64,000 bases of DNA, taken from NCBI GenBank assembly GCA_020056225.1, contig JAGVIE010000059.1:1-64000 (forward strand), given 5' to 3'. Source of the DNA: Bacteroidota bacterium (GTDB lineage: Bacteria; Bacteroidota; Ignavibacteria; UBA10030; SZUA-254). The position numbers and the translations under genes are program-made. Shown in pieces: positions 51,913-63,463 of this stretch (positions within the stretch are counted from its first letter, which is position 1; each line of letters begins with the position of its first letter). The notes below the pieces were generated by a model. The model saw only the letters and a program-made list of their open reading frames with translations. It made no database searches and was not told where the DNA came from.

Positions 51913-52625
51913 TTGACAAAAGAACGTAGAGATAAAATTTGTTTCTTCGTCCGCATGCGCCATTTTTCAGATCTTCGACAAGCATCTGGATGCGCAGCAT
52001 GAGCAATATAGAAAGTTTTATCTGAAATTGTCATCTTATAAGCTTTACCATTAAGTAATTCTTCTGATGATGATTTATAATCATCGGTAATCACTCTTGC
52101 AACTTCTTCACCCAAGGTAAGAATAAGTTTCGGTTGTGCGAGTAAAACTTCTTGCATAAGAAATGGTAAACTACGTTTTGCATATTGTTTAAAAAGTTTC
52201 CTTGTCGCTTCATATGATGGCGAAAAACCCAAATGTTTATAGTTGGATATGTGTTCAGGCTTGAACAGAAAAACCTTAACTAAATCCGTTATCCAGCAGC
52301 GTTTTCTATCAATGGAAAGAAACTTTAAAAAATATTCTTCCAGACCAGATGCACTTTCCTGTCTACGAGTTTTGATACCGTCAAAATAGAGTTCTGGATA
52401 AAAGGGGGCTAAATTATCTGAGGTAGGTAATAATTTGCCTTTACGACTTTCGAAGCGAGCAGATGGATATGCCCCCACAATCATTAAACCTCCCACGGCA
52501 ACTTCTACTGGTACAATCGGGCGTATCTGGTTACCATCAATATAAGTATAATCCTTTGGTATTTTAACAGTATCTGAATAAGTTGTGAAGCATTTTTGTT
52601 GATAGCGTAATATTCTCTCTGACAT
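51909..52625 (-). CDS. Uracil-DNA-glycosylase-fold protein
   Basis: A 238-residue UDG-superfamily protein: motif 1 region GLMIVGAYPSARFE, central VGxTLGEEV-like helix LILTLGEEVARVI and motif 2 AHAAHPDACRR. The usual catalytic Asp/Asn of motif 1 is not obvious, so glycosylase activity is uncertain. AGAGGAAC precedes ATG. Confidence 0.65.
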   Translation of the reverse strand: MSERILRYQQKCFTTYSDTVKIPKDYTYIDGNQIRPIVPVEVAVGGLMIVGAYPSARFESRKGKLLPTSDNLAPFYPELYFDGIKTRRQESASGLEEYFLKFLSIDRKRCWITDLVKVFLFKPEHISNYKHLGFSPSYEATRKLFKQYAKRSLPFLMQEVLLAQPKLILTLGEEVARVITDDYKSSSEELLNGKAYKMTISDKTFYIAHAAHPDACRRSEKWRMRTKKQILSLRSFVK

Positions 52626-52768
52626 AGTTCCTCTTTCGATTTATTCACAAAGATAATTTGTCTTTTTTTCTGTACAAAATATAAATCTTCCATTGGACAA
52701 TATCAAGCATATGCTTCATCAACTTCCCGAATGGTATCTGTGTAAATCTGTGGTTAACCTTCGGGAAG

Positions 52769-53554
52769 TTAGCTGAGCTTTCTCACCCGCTTCGTAATAA
52801 GCTTCTTTATTTTTTCGTAAGAGGGCGGTGGTCCATTTCTAACTTCTTTATCGTTTATGAATACCCCATCGGCAATTCCCCATTTCAAAAAGACATCACG
52901 ATTGGATGTATCGATTTCCCGAAAAACAACTTGCTCTTTAAACTCTGTCGAAATTCTTTTCGACCTCTCGAAGACCATATTCATGGCGGGGCACCAGCCG
53001 TTGCAAAATCCTGTCACAGTTACTTTGTTGGGTTCAAATGTCGGAGTTTGCTTTCGCTTGATCCATTTTGGTGAGACAGCATCGTCCTTGAACGGTTTCC
53101 ACAAGAGACGCATCATACCTTGCTTGTCTGCGACAGCGTATCCATGTTTCTTAAACCACGAAGCTCTCATCCAAAATGGCAGTCGCACACCCCACGCGGC
53201 AATCCCTTTAGCTCCCAGAGCTTTTGCATCTTCCTCCGCCGCTTGCAAGAGCGCTTTTCCCATCCCATGTTTCTGAAAACTCCCACGACCTTGTTTGTGT
53301 CCGTGTACCCAGATGCAATTTATGAAATAAAGGTCTTTGCCATCAACAAAAGAATGTTCGATTGGAATGTATTGAATCATTCCTCCAACATTTCCATTGT
53401 CATCCAGTGCAAGCTTAACTCGGAGACCTTTGGCTTTCATCTTGTTGTACCAAACTTCTTTGTGGTTTCCCGCTTCCTTCATCTCCTCCGACCAATCTTC
53501 GAGACAAACAAAATAAAGTGGTAGATGCTTCTCATTCAAATCAATGATTGTCAT
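52769..53554 (-). CDS. GNAT acetyltransferase with YoaP-type C-terminal domain
   Basis: A 261-residue fusion. Residues 1-150 are a GNAT acetyltransferase (acetyl-CoA loop KHGMGKALLQAAEEDAKALG). Residues 165-261 form the YoaP-like domain with FCNGWCPAMNMVFERSK, a thioredoxin-like segment with a CxxxC pair, and FREIDTSNRDVFLKWGIADG (in part). Related proteins such as Bacillus YoaP are uncharacterised. Substrate unknown. Confidence 0.75.
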   Translation of the reverse strand: MTIIDLNEKHLPLYFVCLEDWSEEMKEAGNHKEVWYNKMKAKGLRVKLALDDNGNVGGMIQYIPIEHSFVDGKDLYFINCIWVHGHKQGRGSFQKHGMGKALLQAAEEDAKALGAKGIAAWGVRLPFWMRASWFKKHGYAVADKQGMMRLLWKPFKDDAVSPKWIKRKQTPTFEPNKVTVTGFCNGWCPAMNMVFERSKRISTEFKEQVVFREIDTSNRDVFLKWGIADGVFINDKEVRNGPPPSYEKIKKLITKRVRKLS

Positions 53555-53580
53555 ATTCTCACCTTACTTAGTTGTCATAA

Positions 53581-54597
<1,017 letters not shown>

Positions 54598-54655
54598 TTA
54601 AGTAAAAAGTGATTATGATTATCTTACGTACTAAATTACTCATATACTAATCTAC

Positions 54656-55768
54656 TCATTTACTTTTTGGATGATACTGTTCGAACATGATTTCGATAAA
54701 TCTTGTTGCCTCTGATGAATACGGGTCGATGTCATGCTTGATGTAAATCTCATCGATGAATTTGGATGCCTGTTTCCACGATGTCATCTCGCTCAGCGAT
54801 CGAAGTGCAGAGTCATAAATATTTTCATCGTTTTGAAAAATTTTCCTGATGAACTTCTTTTTATCGGATTCATTGATGGAAGAGGCAAGGTTGAGACGAG
54901 GGACTGACGGTATCTGATTCTCGTCTGATGCGGGATAATTTTCAGTCGATCTCTCAATAATCTCTTTTTGCTCAATTTCTACTTTTTCAACCTGAAACGA
55001 TCCGTGAGTGCGGCGGATATCTTCAAGAAGTTCGCTCAATTCACGCCTGCTTAATTCTGTTTTCCCATGTGCAATCTCACCCTCAAGCCGCGGCAGCGCC
55101 ATCACCAAACCTTTATCTTCAAAATATTTAATGATCGCTTTGATGAGAATCGGATTGGCGTATGTCCTGTTCGGAAAATCAAAAAAGTCGCACATAGGCG
55201 ACATCACTTTAGCAAGCTCATCACCCGATTTTCTTCGGACGTACCCGCCGTCCACTTTCCAGAGAAGTGACTTAAAGTCTTCTTTTGTTACGGATGTAAT
55301 CTTTCTTTCCATCAGATACTGTGTGATAATTTCCCTGAGATACTCGTAGGGTCCGAAATAGCGAAGTAATGTAACGAGCGCATCTGTAGAAATTGTTTGT
55401 TCTTTTTCAAATATCATATTTGTTAACGTCCATTGCGGACGGATGAGAAAATTTATCATCAAGTGAACGGCATCATCGACGCGGCTGAGCAATTCCTTCT
55501 TATCAAATGTATAATTAAGAACAAGGATAGAATTGATCTGATCCTGTAAGCTCCGGATTTCATGATGATCGAAATTAAAGCGGCTGGTTTTCCGGCGGCG
55601 TTGTAGTTCCTCTATCAATATCGCTTCGACATCAGCGCGTAAAAAAGTCTTGATTGAATGAGGGATGTCGGCTGCAAGTATATCTTTGACTGCAATCGAA
55701 TCACTTACGCTTTTAGGTATACGCTGGATGATTGTATCGATGATTAATACGGTTTCACGTTCGTACAT
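54656..55768 (-). CDS. Conserved hypothetical helical protein
   Basis: A 370-residue soluble, mainly helical protein without a signal peptide or recognised motif. Blocks of note: FLRADVEAILIEELQRRRKT, VHLMINFLIRPQWTL, and a proline-free acidic linker before LSEMTSWKQASKFIDEIY. It begins at the stop codon of the TPR gene, and the two are probably one operon. Confidence 0.65.
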   Translation of the reverse strand: MYERETVLIIDTIIQRIPKSVSDSIAVKDILAADIPHSIKTFLRADVEAILIEELQRRRKTSRFNFDHHEIRSLQDQINSILVLNYTFDKKELLSRVDDAVHLMINFLIRPQWTLTNMIFEKEQTISTDALVTLLRYFGPYEYLREIITQYLMERKITSVTKEDFKSLLWKVDGGYVRRKSGDELAKVMSPMCDFFDFPNRTYANPILIKAIIKYFEDKGLVMALPRLEGEIAHGKTELSRRELSELLEDIRRTHGSFQVEKVEIEQKEIIERSTENYPASDENQIPSVPRLNLASSINESDKKKFIRKIFQNDENIYDSALRSLSEMTSWKQASKFIDEIYIKHDIDPYSSEATRFIEIMFEQYHPKSK

Positions 55769-58700
55769 TTACCGCGAACCTTTCTTAATTATTGATTTCA
55801 CGCGATCGATTTCTTTCCGTGCGGCTGCTTTAAAAGTGGCATCGATGCCGGGGCGGTCAATAACCTGCTGGTACATACCGATAGCTTCATCGAACTTCGA
55901 CATCTTCTCGTATGATTGACCTGCCATGTAAAGCGCGGTTGCAGTCCAATTAACTTTGCCTTGTTTTGTAACGAGGTAAGGAACTTTAAGAAATTCCAGG
56001 ATTGCCTGCTGGTAATCTCCTTTATAATAGTACGCCTCTCCAATATTATAACGAATTTCAGCTTCGAGCAAACTACCGGCTTCGGGTATTAAATTTTGAA
56101 AATGGAGAACCGCCTGATCGTAATATCCGATTTTGGTGTACAACGTTCCGAGCTTAATTTTTTTATCGATTATATTAACATCGTTCGGATACCGCTCTAT
56201 GTAATCGCGTGTTGTTTTTAAAGCATCATCGTACATTTTTGTCGATTCATAGGCCTCGATCAAATTGTTCATTGCGTAAGTCAGAATATCTCCGGCTCTC
56301 TCAGGCGATTTTGTAATTTGCTGGTAATACCGTATAGATTCTTCATATCGCTCGGCATTAAAGTGCATGTTGCCGAGAGAGAGTAGAACTCTCGGTATCA
56401 CATCTGAGTCCGAAAATTCTTTCAAGATCGCCTCATATTTTTTTGCGGCATCTTCTGATTTATCGGTTATCTCGGAAATCTTTCCTATGTAATAAAATGC
56501 CCAGGGTCCGAAACGAGTATCGCCGAAGTCATCGCCCACATTTTCAAATAATTTTTTAGCTGTGGCATAATCCTGTTTACGATAATAGATCAGACTTTTT
56601 TCATATTCGAACTCTGCTTTGTACCCGTGATTCTTTTTGTACGCTTCTTCAAATTCTGTGATGAGCTTCTGGGCTTCCGCGAGTCTATCCATCCGGAGTG
56701 TTGCTACTATAATGCGCGATTGATAAAATTGCCGTCTATCCAGCGTGTCGGAAGATTGTGCAAGCTGAGAATATTGCTTAGCGGCTTCGGCGTATTGCTC
56801 AGTTTGGAAAAGCAGATCTGCGATTTCTCTGGAGGCAGAGCCTGATTCACCCAGTGCGGCGGCTTGCTTGAAATATGCTGAAGCATTATCAATTTTTCCC
56901 TGAGAATGCGCGAGCGTGCCGAGCGCAAAGAACGCCTTACTCGCATACGATCCTTTTCTTTCAGCTCTAAGGTACCTATTATAATAGTCGATTGCGTGCT
57001 GGCGTTCGCCTTTTTTTTCGAATACAGTTGCTAAGTGAAAGTATAGACTGTCGTCAGGATTCTCCATTGCCGGCAACGATTTCTGTTCAGCAATCTTGGT
57101 GTTGTATAGATCGATCGCTTCATCAAATTCATTATTGGCAACGTATCCACCTGGAAGCAGAGAACTTGCTTTTTCTGCGAGAGCTGTGTAGAAATATTCG
57201 TTCATGATTTGTTTCCAGACCGTGATCGCTTCGGAATAATTTTTATTTTGTAACTGGAGATCGGCGATTTTCCAAAGCGCCAGTACGGTTGATGGATCTT
57301 TGCTCGGTATTGAAGACGCATTCTTCCAGTATACCATTGCTGAATCGGAATGATGGAGCTGAACTTGAATATTTCCTATCTCAATATATGCCCGTGAAGC
57401 AAATGTCGACGAGGGGAATTCCTTAGTTATAGTCTCGAAAGACTGGAGAGCGTCCGGCACAGCGCCTGCTTTTAGCGACGCGAGTCCAAGATCGAATAAA
57501 ACTCTGTCACGATAAATTGATTCGGGATGTTGATTGAGGAATGCCTGCGTTAGTGGAATAATAATCGTTTGATCGCTATTTCGTGATTTTAGCTGATAGC
57601 TGAAATACGCAGCGTCATCACTTCTGTTGCTTGTTGGATATTGTTTAAGAAAAGAATCATAGAAAGTTATTGCCTGTCCGGCAGCATCGGGATTTAATTC
57701 GGATTGAAGATGATATGCGCGCGTGCGATAAAAGTATGCATCGATGAATTTGCTTTCATCCAAACCGTTATCGATTGCGGTGCCGAATTGTTTGGCCGCT
57801 GATTCATAATCCTTAAGATCGTTGAAATAAATTTCTCCCAATTTGAACGACAATTCGGCTTTTGATTTTTCCGTCAATACTTCTCCCATAAGTCGAGCGA
57901 GTTTTTCAATGCCGGCATCCCGGTTTTTAATCTTATGATGCAGTAGAAATTCAATTTTCTGTTGTAAGTTATCGAATTGATCATTTGCCGGATAACGTGA
58001 TTGAAGATCGACGTATGTTTTTAGCGCACCGTCGAAGTCGCCGAGTTTTTCCTGACATCTCGCCAGCCCAAGAGTTGCATCTATAACAAGTTTCGATTGT
58101 GGAAATTTTTGAGTGATATGATCATATGTCGCTGTTGCTTTTCTGTAATCTTGAAGTTGTTCTTCGTAGAGCCGGGCGAGCTTTAATGTAATAAACGGAG
58201 TTTGAGAATCATCGGTATAATTGTCGGTGAAGGATGTATAATAACGCGCGGCTTCATTATACTGCTTAAGTGCTGTTGAAGCATCGGCGGCAAGCAAAAG
58301 AGCCTGAGCTTTAAAGGGCGATCCCTGTGGAGTTAATATTTTCTTTGCATGCAGTAGGGCTTCTTTATTGCTTTTATCAAAAAGAGCGGATTTTCCGGCT
58401 TCGAGCATTGCACGGGGATTTAAAGAACTTTTTGGGAACCTGGCAATCAGCTTTTCGAAAGACTTCTGCGCGTTGCTATAATCATGCTGGATAAAATAAC
58501 ATCTTCCCGTTTCGAAAAATGCCTCTGCCCGGAGCGAATCGCTGGCATCTTCGTTGGAAGTAATTTTCTTGAAGTTCTCTATCGCGGCTTCATAGTCGAA
58601 GATTCCGATCTTCATCTTTCCGATTTCGAAAATAGCTGCCGTTGCTGCCGGAGTCTTTTTATAATTCGAGACTACCGATTCGAATATTCGAGAGGCATCA

Positions 58701-59443
58701 TCGAACAAACTCATTATTATTTTCAATTTGCCGAGTGAGAAAAGAGCGCTTGCTTTTACGGCTGCAGGGGCATCGCTATCAGCCACGCGCCGGGCTTCGC
58801 GCTCAGCCAACTCTGTTTGTCCATCCTCGGCATACATCTCTCCGATCGCGAGCCGCGCAGATAAAACACTGGAGCTGTTTGGATATTCCTGAATGATGGT
58901 GCGGAAATTTTTCTTAGCGTTTTCACGGTCTCCAAGACGGCGATAGAGTTGTCCGGCTTTCAATAACGATTCACCCACCAATTGACTTTTTGGATGAAAC
59001 ACTTTCACCCGTTCGTATGCGGATGCGGCTTCCTGTTCGTTGTGTAAGGCGAGAAAAGCGTCACCGACCTTCAGCCATGCTTCAGGGGCTTTGGGATGCT
59101 CGACGTATGCCAGCGCGAAGTTCTGGAAAGTTATCCGCGCTTCATCGTATCTCTTTAAATTCATGAGAGTACTGCCGAGGTAAAATCGCGCTTCAATTCC
59201 ATTAGCTGTATTGGGATAAGCGTTTATGAAATTTTTCAGTTGCTCAGCGGCGAGATCGTACATACCATCGTTGTACAGTCCCATGGCGAGCTTGAACTCC
59301 GAGTTATCTTTTTCCTGTGCGTATAGCGAAGAACTGAGAACTACAAGTAAACAGCTAATAGCAAAGAGCCTTAAGCTTGGAGATATGAGCGAATAGCAAT
59401 GGTACGATGAGAATATTTTATGCCTAAACATTTGAATTGCCAA
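55769..59443 (-). CDS. Very large exported TPR-repeat protein
   Basis: A 1,224-residue protein with a signal peptide (LRLFAISCLLVVLSSSLYAQ) and about 25 tetratricopeptide-like repeats with the Tol-Pal YbgF-type spacing, such as AAEQLKNFINAYPNTANGIE. It is probably periplasmic or outer-membrane-bound and scaffolds envelope complexes. ATG 59443 or the ATG at 59431 (MFRHKIF) may be the true start. Confidence 0.82.
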   Translation of the reverse strand: MAIQMFRHKIFSSYHCYSLISPSLRLFAISCLLVVLSSSLYAQEKDNSEFKLAMGLYNDGMYDLAAEQLKNFINAYPNTANGIEARFYLGSTLMNLKRYDEARITFQNFALAYVEHPKAPEAWLKVGDAFLALHNEQEAASAYERVKVFHPKSQLVGESLLKAGQLYRRLGDRENAKKNFRTIIQEYPNSSSVLSARLAIGEMYAEDGQTELAEREARRVADSDAPAAVKASALFSLGKLKIIMSLFDDASRIFESVVSNYKKTPAATAAIFEIGKMKIGIFDYEAAIENFKKITSNEDASDSLRAEAFFETGRCYFIQHDYSNAQKSFEKLIARFPKSSLNPRAMLEAGKSALFDKSNKEALLHAKKILTPQGSPFKAQALLLAADASTALKQYNEAARYYTSFTDNYTDDSQTPFITLKLARLYEEQLQDYRKATATYDHITQKFPQSKLVIDATLGLARCQEKLGDFDGALKTYVDLQSRYPANDQFDNLQQKIEFLLHHKIKNRDAGIEKLARLMGEVLTEKSKAELSFKLGEIYFNDLKDYESAAKQFGTAIDNGLDESKFIDAYFYRTRAYHLQSELNPDAAGQAITFYDSFLKQYPTSNRSDDAAYFSYQLKSRNSDQTIIIPLTQAFLNQHPESIYRDRVLFDLGLASLKAGAVPDALQSFETITKEFPSSTFASRAYIEIGNIQVQLHHSDSAMVYWKNASSIPSKDPSTVLALWKIADLQLQNKNYSEAITVWKQIMNEYFYTALAEKASSLLPGGYVANNEFDEAIDLYNTKIAEQKSLPAMENPDDSLYFHLATVFEKKGERQHAIDYYNRYLRAERKGSYASKAFFALGTLAHSQGKIDNASAYFKQAAALGESGSASREIADLLFQTEQYAEAAKQYSQLAQSSDTLDRRQFYQSRIIVATLRMDRLAEAQKLITEFEEAYKKNHGYKAEFEYEKSLIYYRKQDYATAKKLFENVGDDFGDTRFGPWAFYYIGKISEITDKSEDAAKKYEAILKEFSDSDVIPRVLLSLGNMHFNAERYEESIRYYQQITKSPERAGDILTYAMNNLIEAYESTKMYDDALKTTRDYIERYPNDVNIIDKKIKLGTLYTKIGYYDQAVLHFQNLIPEAGSLLEAEIRYNIGEAYYYKGDYQQAILEFLKVPYLVTKQGKVNWTATALYMAGQSYEKMSKFDEAIGMYQQVIDRPGIDATFKAAARKEIDRVKSIIKKGSR

Positions 59444-59654
59444 TGGTTAATAGTCAATTGGTAATTGTAAATTCTTTAAAAGATAGGGTAATTTTGGGAG
59501 TAGTGCAAACGGGAGAGTTGGAAGAGTAGATCAAAGGTAGAGTGGAATGTTTGGGTTTTGGAATCATGGATTAATGAGGAAATGGATTACTGAGACATGC
59601 AGGCATGGAGGTAGAGTGTTAATATAATGATAGACCGAGAGGTATAAACAAATT

Positions 59655-59683
59655 CGGCGATTCCGACTGTGTCGGAATCGCCG
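59655..59683 (-). terminator. Perfect 13-bp intrinsic terminator
   Basis: CGGCGATTCCGAC and GTCGGAATCGCCG pair perfectly around a 3-nt loop. Read on the minus strand it is followed by AATTTGTTTAT, 26 bases after the stop of the 846-residue gene. Positions 59444-59650 otherwise show no gene. Confidence 0.85.
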
Positions 59684-59708
59684 AGTGGATATCCTGGTAA
59701 ATAATAAG

Positions 59709-62249
59709 TTACTTCAGTAACATCATTTTCTGAACGGCTGTATATTCAGGTGTTATGAATTTGTAGAAATATATTCCAGTTGAAAGCAACGATGCATCGA
59801 AATCTACCTCGTGGTGTCCCGGGATGTAAGCTGCGTTGTTTAGAACCTGTGCAACTTTCTGTCCGAGTGAGTTGTAAACAGCTAAACTCACGATAGCTGA
59901 TTTTGGAATATCGAATGCTATCTTCGTCGTCGGGTTGAACGGATTAGGATAGTTTCCTTTTAAAGCAAAAACTGCAGGCAAAGGTTCGCTTTCACGAACT
60001 GCGACCTGGAAGTCTATATCCGTAACCAGAACCGGAAGTAGCTGGTAGCCTGCGGTCGGGCTAGAGAAACTAAACTGACCAAGCACACCAGTGAATGTAA
60101 ACGGTCCTGTAGGAATGGGTGTTCCATCCACATCACTATCAACCGCATTCGGTGTTCGCAATGATACAGCATTCGTTAAATCGGTTGTATCAGATACCTG
60201 ATAGGTTTTTGCCGCGGCAAAGTTCACATCGCCTGCCGGATTGATGCTCATGTCTACTATCGTGATCAATTCGCTCTCATACTGTTCACCGTTAAGAACT
60301 ATCTCGGATAATGTTACGAGTTGTGGTGTCGGCAGGAGATTGTCACGGGAGACCCTTTCGAAACTACGAATGTCGGCTTGGTTGAATTGTTTAAGATTGG
60401 CATATTCCGATAAAATACCTCTCATCTTAACCAAGTCGCCGGGTCTGATACCACCGCTTGCAAGTGAATCACGAAATGGACCCGTTGATTGTCGAACCGA
60501 GAGACCGCCGGTTGCATCCTGGATTCGCGAGAATGCACCAAGAGCGCGTGTTATTAAACCTTGGATTGTAACTGTATCGCCATTCGGTCTCAAACGCGCC
60601 GCGCCAATTGTGATATAATCGATCCCAGTACCGGATACAACTATAGTATCAGGCGATGATTGAGCGTCGTGCGCGAATATTATTTCACCCAACTTCAAAC
60701 CGATACTTGCCGGTGAGAAAGTTACCGCGAACTGCCGGCTTTCTGATACAGGAATTGTACCGCTTGCAGGCGAAATGATGAACGCAGAATTATTGGATGT
60801 AATGGAGGATATATTCAGCACAGCCGAGCCGTTATTGGAGACTGTTACCGTATCGATCATAATTGTATTGATAAAGAGATCGCCAAAATTCAATTCCGTA
60901 GGAGTTACGGAGAATCCTGAAGCTATACCTGTTCCCTGCACTTTAACTGTATCGGTAACAGATTGAGCATCATGTGTGAAGACGATATTACCGATTTTGA
61001 GTCCCGTGCTTGTTGGACTGAATGTTATATAGAAATCTTCACTCTCAGTCGCTTGAATCGTTCCGTTTGCGGGAGAAACCGTAAACTCAGTATTATCGGA
61101 TGTCACTAATGCGATATTCAAGGTTTGATTACCGGTATTAGTTACAGTAACTGTATCTTGATAATTTGATCCGACAAATAAATTGTCAAAATCTATGCTT
61201 GTCGGTGAAACCGAAAATTGTGGCGCAAGCCCTGTGCCGCGTACATTTACGGTATCTGATATTGTTGGACCGTTATGGTTGAAAACGATATTTCCGGTTT
61301 TCAACCCAGCGCTTAAAGGGCTGAATGTTATATAAAAATTTGCACTCGAAGATGCTGGAATCGAACCACTGGTCGGAAGTACCGTGAATTCCGGATTGTC
61401 TGAAACAACCGATGTAATATTTAATGGAATAGTACCCATATTCCTTACAGTAACGCTATCGACATGTACCGAACCGACCGATAAATCGCCGTAATCCAAA
61501 TTTGCGGGTTCAGCTGCAAAATTCGGCTGGAACCATGTGGTTTGGATTCTGATACCGTCAACTGTCACATTGTAATAGTTGGCGCCCTGACGTAGCGCAA
61601 CAGCTCCGATATTCGGAGCGTCGGTAATACCGGCATCGGTTTGAGTGAGATTTGGAGCCGGTTGTGTTCCGTCAAGTGGAGGGTCGATCCACAAGCTAAC
61701 GGCATCATCCGATACACCTGTATTGAATGTATATATGAGTCCAAGCAGATAAGTTGTGTTATGCGAATAATTGTAACCTGTGTATGTTATGTTGCTCGTG
61801 CTTCCCTTGCTTAATCCAAATGCGAAACTTCCCGCACTGTCTTTTAGGAACACTCTGCCGCGGAACGTTGTGCCTAATGGACTGGGACCAAGGTGAAAGA
61901 AATAATCGGCTGTGCCGGTATCGGCATGAACATCGACTGTGAAGAATGCATAAACACTTCCCGAGTTTTGGGATGTGAAAGTACGATTGACATCTTCGCG
62001 CGAACCGCTTCCGCCAGTAACTGTTGTTGCTTCACCGATATTAGAATTGGGATATCCCGCGTAAGTTAGTCCCGGCGACGTAACTTGTAATGGTTGAAGA
62101 CCGGCTCCGCTGTGTACTGTCCAACCGTTTGCGGTTAGATAAGTGCCTGAGACGTAATTAAAATTCTCGTTTAATAATTGTCCCGAGACATTTGTGCTGA
62201 TAAAAAATGTAATGAATAGAATGGTAAGAATCGTGTAGAATTGTTTCAT
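59709..62249 (-). CDS. Secreted choice-of-anchor-D/OB-fold T9SS protein
   Basis: An 846-residue exported protein. Signal peptide, an N-terminal beta domain (25-230), three choice-of-anchor-D (ASH-like) repeats (235-540) with SVGSVHVDSVTVRNMGT and ITFSPxSxGLKxGNIVFxHDA, an OB-fold/YhcR-type domain (540-740), and a sorting domain (NYPNPFNPTTKIAF, YNSLGQKVAQVLN). AAGGGGGTTTT precedes the ATG. Substrate unknown; the OB region suggests a link with extracellular nucleases. Confidence 0.82.
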   Translation of the reverse strand: MKQFYTILTILFITFFISTNVSGQLLNENFNYVSGTYLTANGWTVHSGAGLQPLQVTSPGLTYAGYPNSNIGEATTVTGGSGSREDVNRTFTSQNSGSVYAFFTVDVHADTGTADYFFHLGPSPLGTTFRGRVFLKDSAGSFAFGLSKGSTSNITYTGYNYSHNTTYLLGLIYTFNTGVSDDAVSLWIDPPLDGTQPAPNLTQTDAGITDAPNIGAVALRQGANYYNVTVDGIRIQTTWFQPNFAAEPANLDYGDLSVGSVHVDSVTVRNMGTIPLNITSVVSDNPEFTVLPTSGSIPASSSANFYITFSPLSAGLKTGNIVFNHNGPTISDTVNVRGTGLAPQFSVSPTSIDFDNLFVGSNYQDTVTVTNTGNQTLNIALVTSDNTEFTVSPANGTIQATESEDFYITFSPTSTGLKIGNIVFTHDAQSVTDTVKVQGTGIASGFSVTPTELNFGDLFINTIMIDTVTVSNNGSAVLNISSITSNNSAFIISPASGTIPVSESRQFAVTFSPASIGLKLGEIIFAHDAQSSPDTIVVSGTGIDYITIGAARLRPNGDTVTIQGLITRALGAFSRIQDATGGLSVRQSTGPFRDSLASGGIRPGDLVKMRGILSEYANLKQFNQADIRSFERVSRDNLLPTPQLVTLSEIVLNGEQYESELITIVDMSINPAGDVNFAAAKTYQVSDTTDLTNAVSLRTPNAVDSDVDGTPIPTGPFTFTGVLGQFSFSSPTAGYQLLPVLVTDIDFQVAVRESEPLPAVFALKGNYPNPFNPTTKIAFDIPKSAIVSLAVYNSLGQKVAQVLNNAAYIPGHHEVDFDASLLSTGIYFYKFITPEYTAVQKMMLLK

Positions 62250-62422
62250 AAAACCCCCTTACGAGTAAGTTTAAGTATTTTTAAAATGATGCTGTTGATT
62301 ATTACTACAAACAAATTGTTAATAATTCGGGCATTCACGGCAATATTATAAGGAAAAAATGTATCAATGTCAAAGATACATTAATCGATAATATAATACT
62401 CGTATGGAAATCAAATGAAATA

Positions 62423-62451
62423 TTGACATCTCTATAATAATCCGCTATATT
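62423..62451 (+). promoter_or_regulatory. Near-consensus promoter for spmAB
   Basis: TTGACA (62423-62428), 17 bp, TATATT (62446-62451), 55 bases before the spmA ATG. The rest of 62250-62506 shows no gene. Confidence 0.75.
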
Positions 62452-62506
62452 ATCACGTATTTGATGCAGTATTTAAGATGAATCGTCTTAATTAAAGGAT
62501 TGTGCA

Positions 62507-63463
62507 ATGCTAAATTATATATGGTTGGCACTTATAGTCATCGGAATCCTTGTTGCCGTATTGGGAGATTGGAGAGATATCTCTACAAATAAATATCATA
62601 ACGGCGAGGAAATAGAAACAATCATCCAATTCTCTATTCTTCCAACATTTCCATTAACACAATCTCAAATTTATCCGTGTACTATAATATTTTCGGAGGA
62701 ACTCGGTATAACACAACGCGCAGAGCTGATTGTCGGCTCCGAGAATTCAGGCGCTCTGCATATTTTTGTTGATGACAATACACCGCCGTTATGGCGAGCC
62801 ATACATGAAGCTCAAAAGAACGAGCAATATCTTTTTGCGCGCGTAACTTTAGGAAGCGTCCAAGGGCAATCGGTGCGGTGTAAAATGATTTTTGACCCGA
62901 TCAAGTTTGTCAAACTCAATAAGGTGACTAATGACGGTATCATCAAATACGCGAAGATTGCAGTAGAGCTTGCAATCGGTCTGATTGGTATAATGGCATT
63001 GTGGCTTGGTATCATGAAGATTGCCGAACAATCCGGTTTGATTGCAAAACTTGCAAGTGTGCTTAAACCTGTTACAACCAGATTGTTCCCCGATGTTCCT
63101 GCCGATCATCCTGCAATGGGTGCCATGATTATGAATATCTCGGCTAACATGCTTGGACTTGCCAACGCCGCCACACCTCTCGGCTTGAAAGCAATGGAAG
63201 AACTAAATAAGCTCAACAAAAAAGTGGGAACGGCAACAGATGCTATGTGCACATTCTTGGTCATCAATACAAGTAATGTTCAACTTATACCGGCAACAGT
63301 GATTGCAATCAGAGCGTCTGCTGGGGCTTCAAATCCTACCGATATAATTGGTCCGGTGATTGTTGCAACTACAGTGAATACAATTGTTGGCGTTATTACT
63401 GTTAAGTTGCTGGGAAAGTTGAGAATCTTCAGGAAGCAACTCGAAGTGGAGGCGCAGTCATGA
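62507..63463 (+). CDS. spmA: SpmA-like nucleoside recognition (Gate) membrane protein
   Basis: A 318-residue protein with a C-terminal Gate domain. The N-terminus (1-125) has one helix and an extracytoplasmic beta domain not found in the compact Bacillus SpmA. The membrane region contains LWLGIMKIAEQSGLIAKLA, PAMGAMIMNISANMLGLANA and TPLGLKAMEELN. Despite the name it is widespread in non-sporulating bacteria. It overlaps spmB by four bases. Confidence 0.82.
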   Translation: MLNYIWLALIVIGILVAVLGDWRDISTNKYHNGEEIETIIQFSILPTFPLTQSQIYPCTIIFSEELGITQRAELIVGSENSGALHIFVDDNTPPLWRAIHEAQKNEQYLFARVTLGSVQGQSVRCKMIFDPIKFVKLNKVTNDGIIKYAKIAVELAIGLIGIMALWLGIMKIAEQSGLIAKLASVLKPVTTRLFPDVPADHPAMGAMIMNISANMLGLANAATPLGLKAMEELNKLNKKVGTATDAMCTFLVINTSNVQLIPATVIAIRASAGASNPTDIIGPVIVATTVNTIVGVITVKLLGKLRIFRKQLEVEAQS

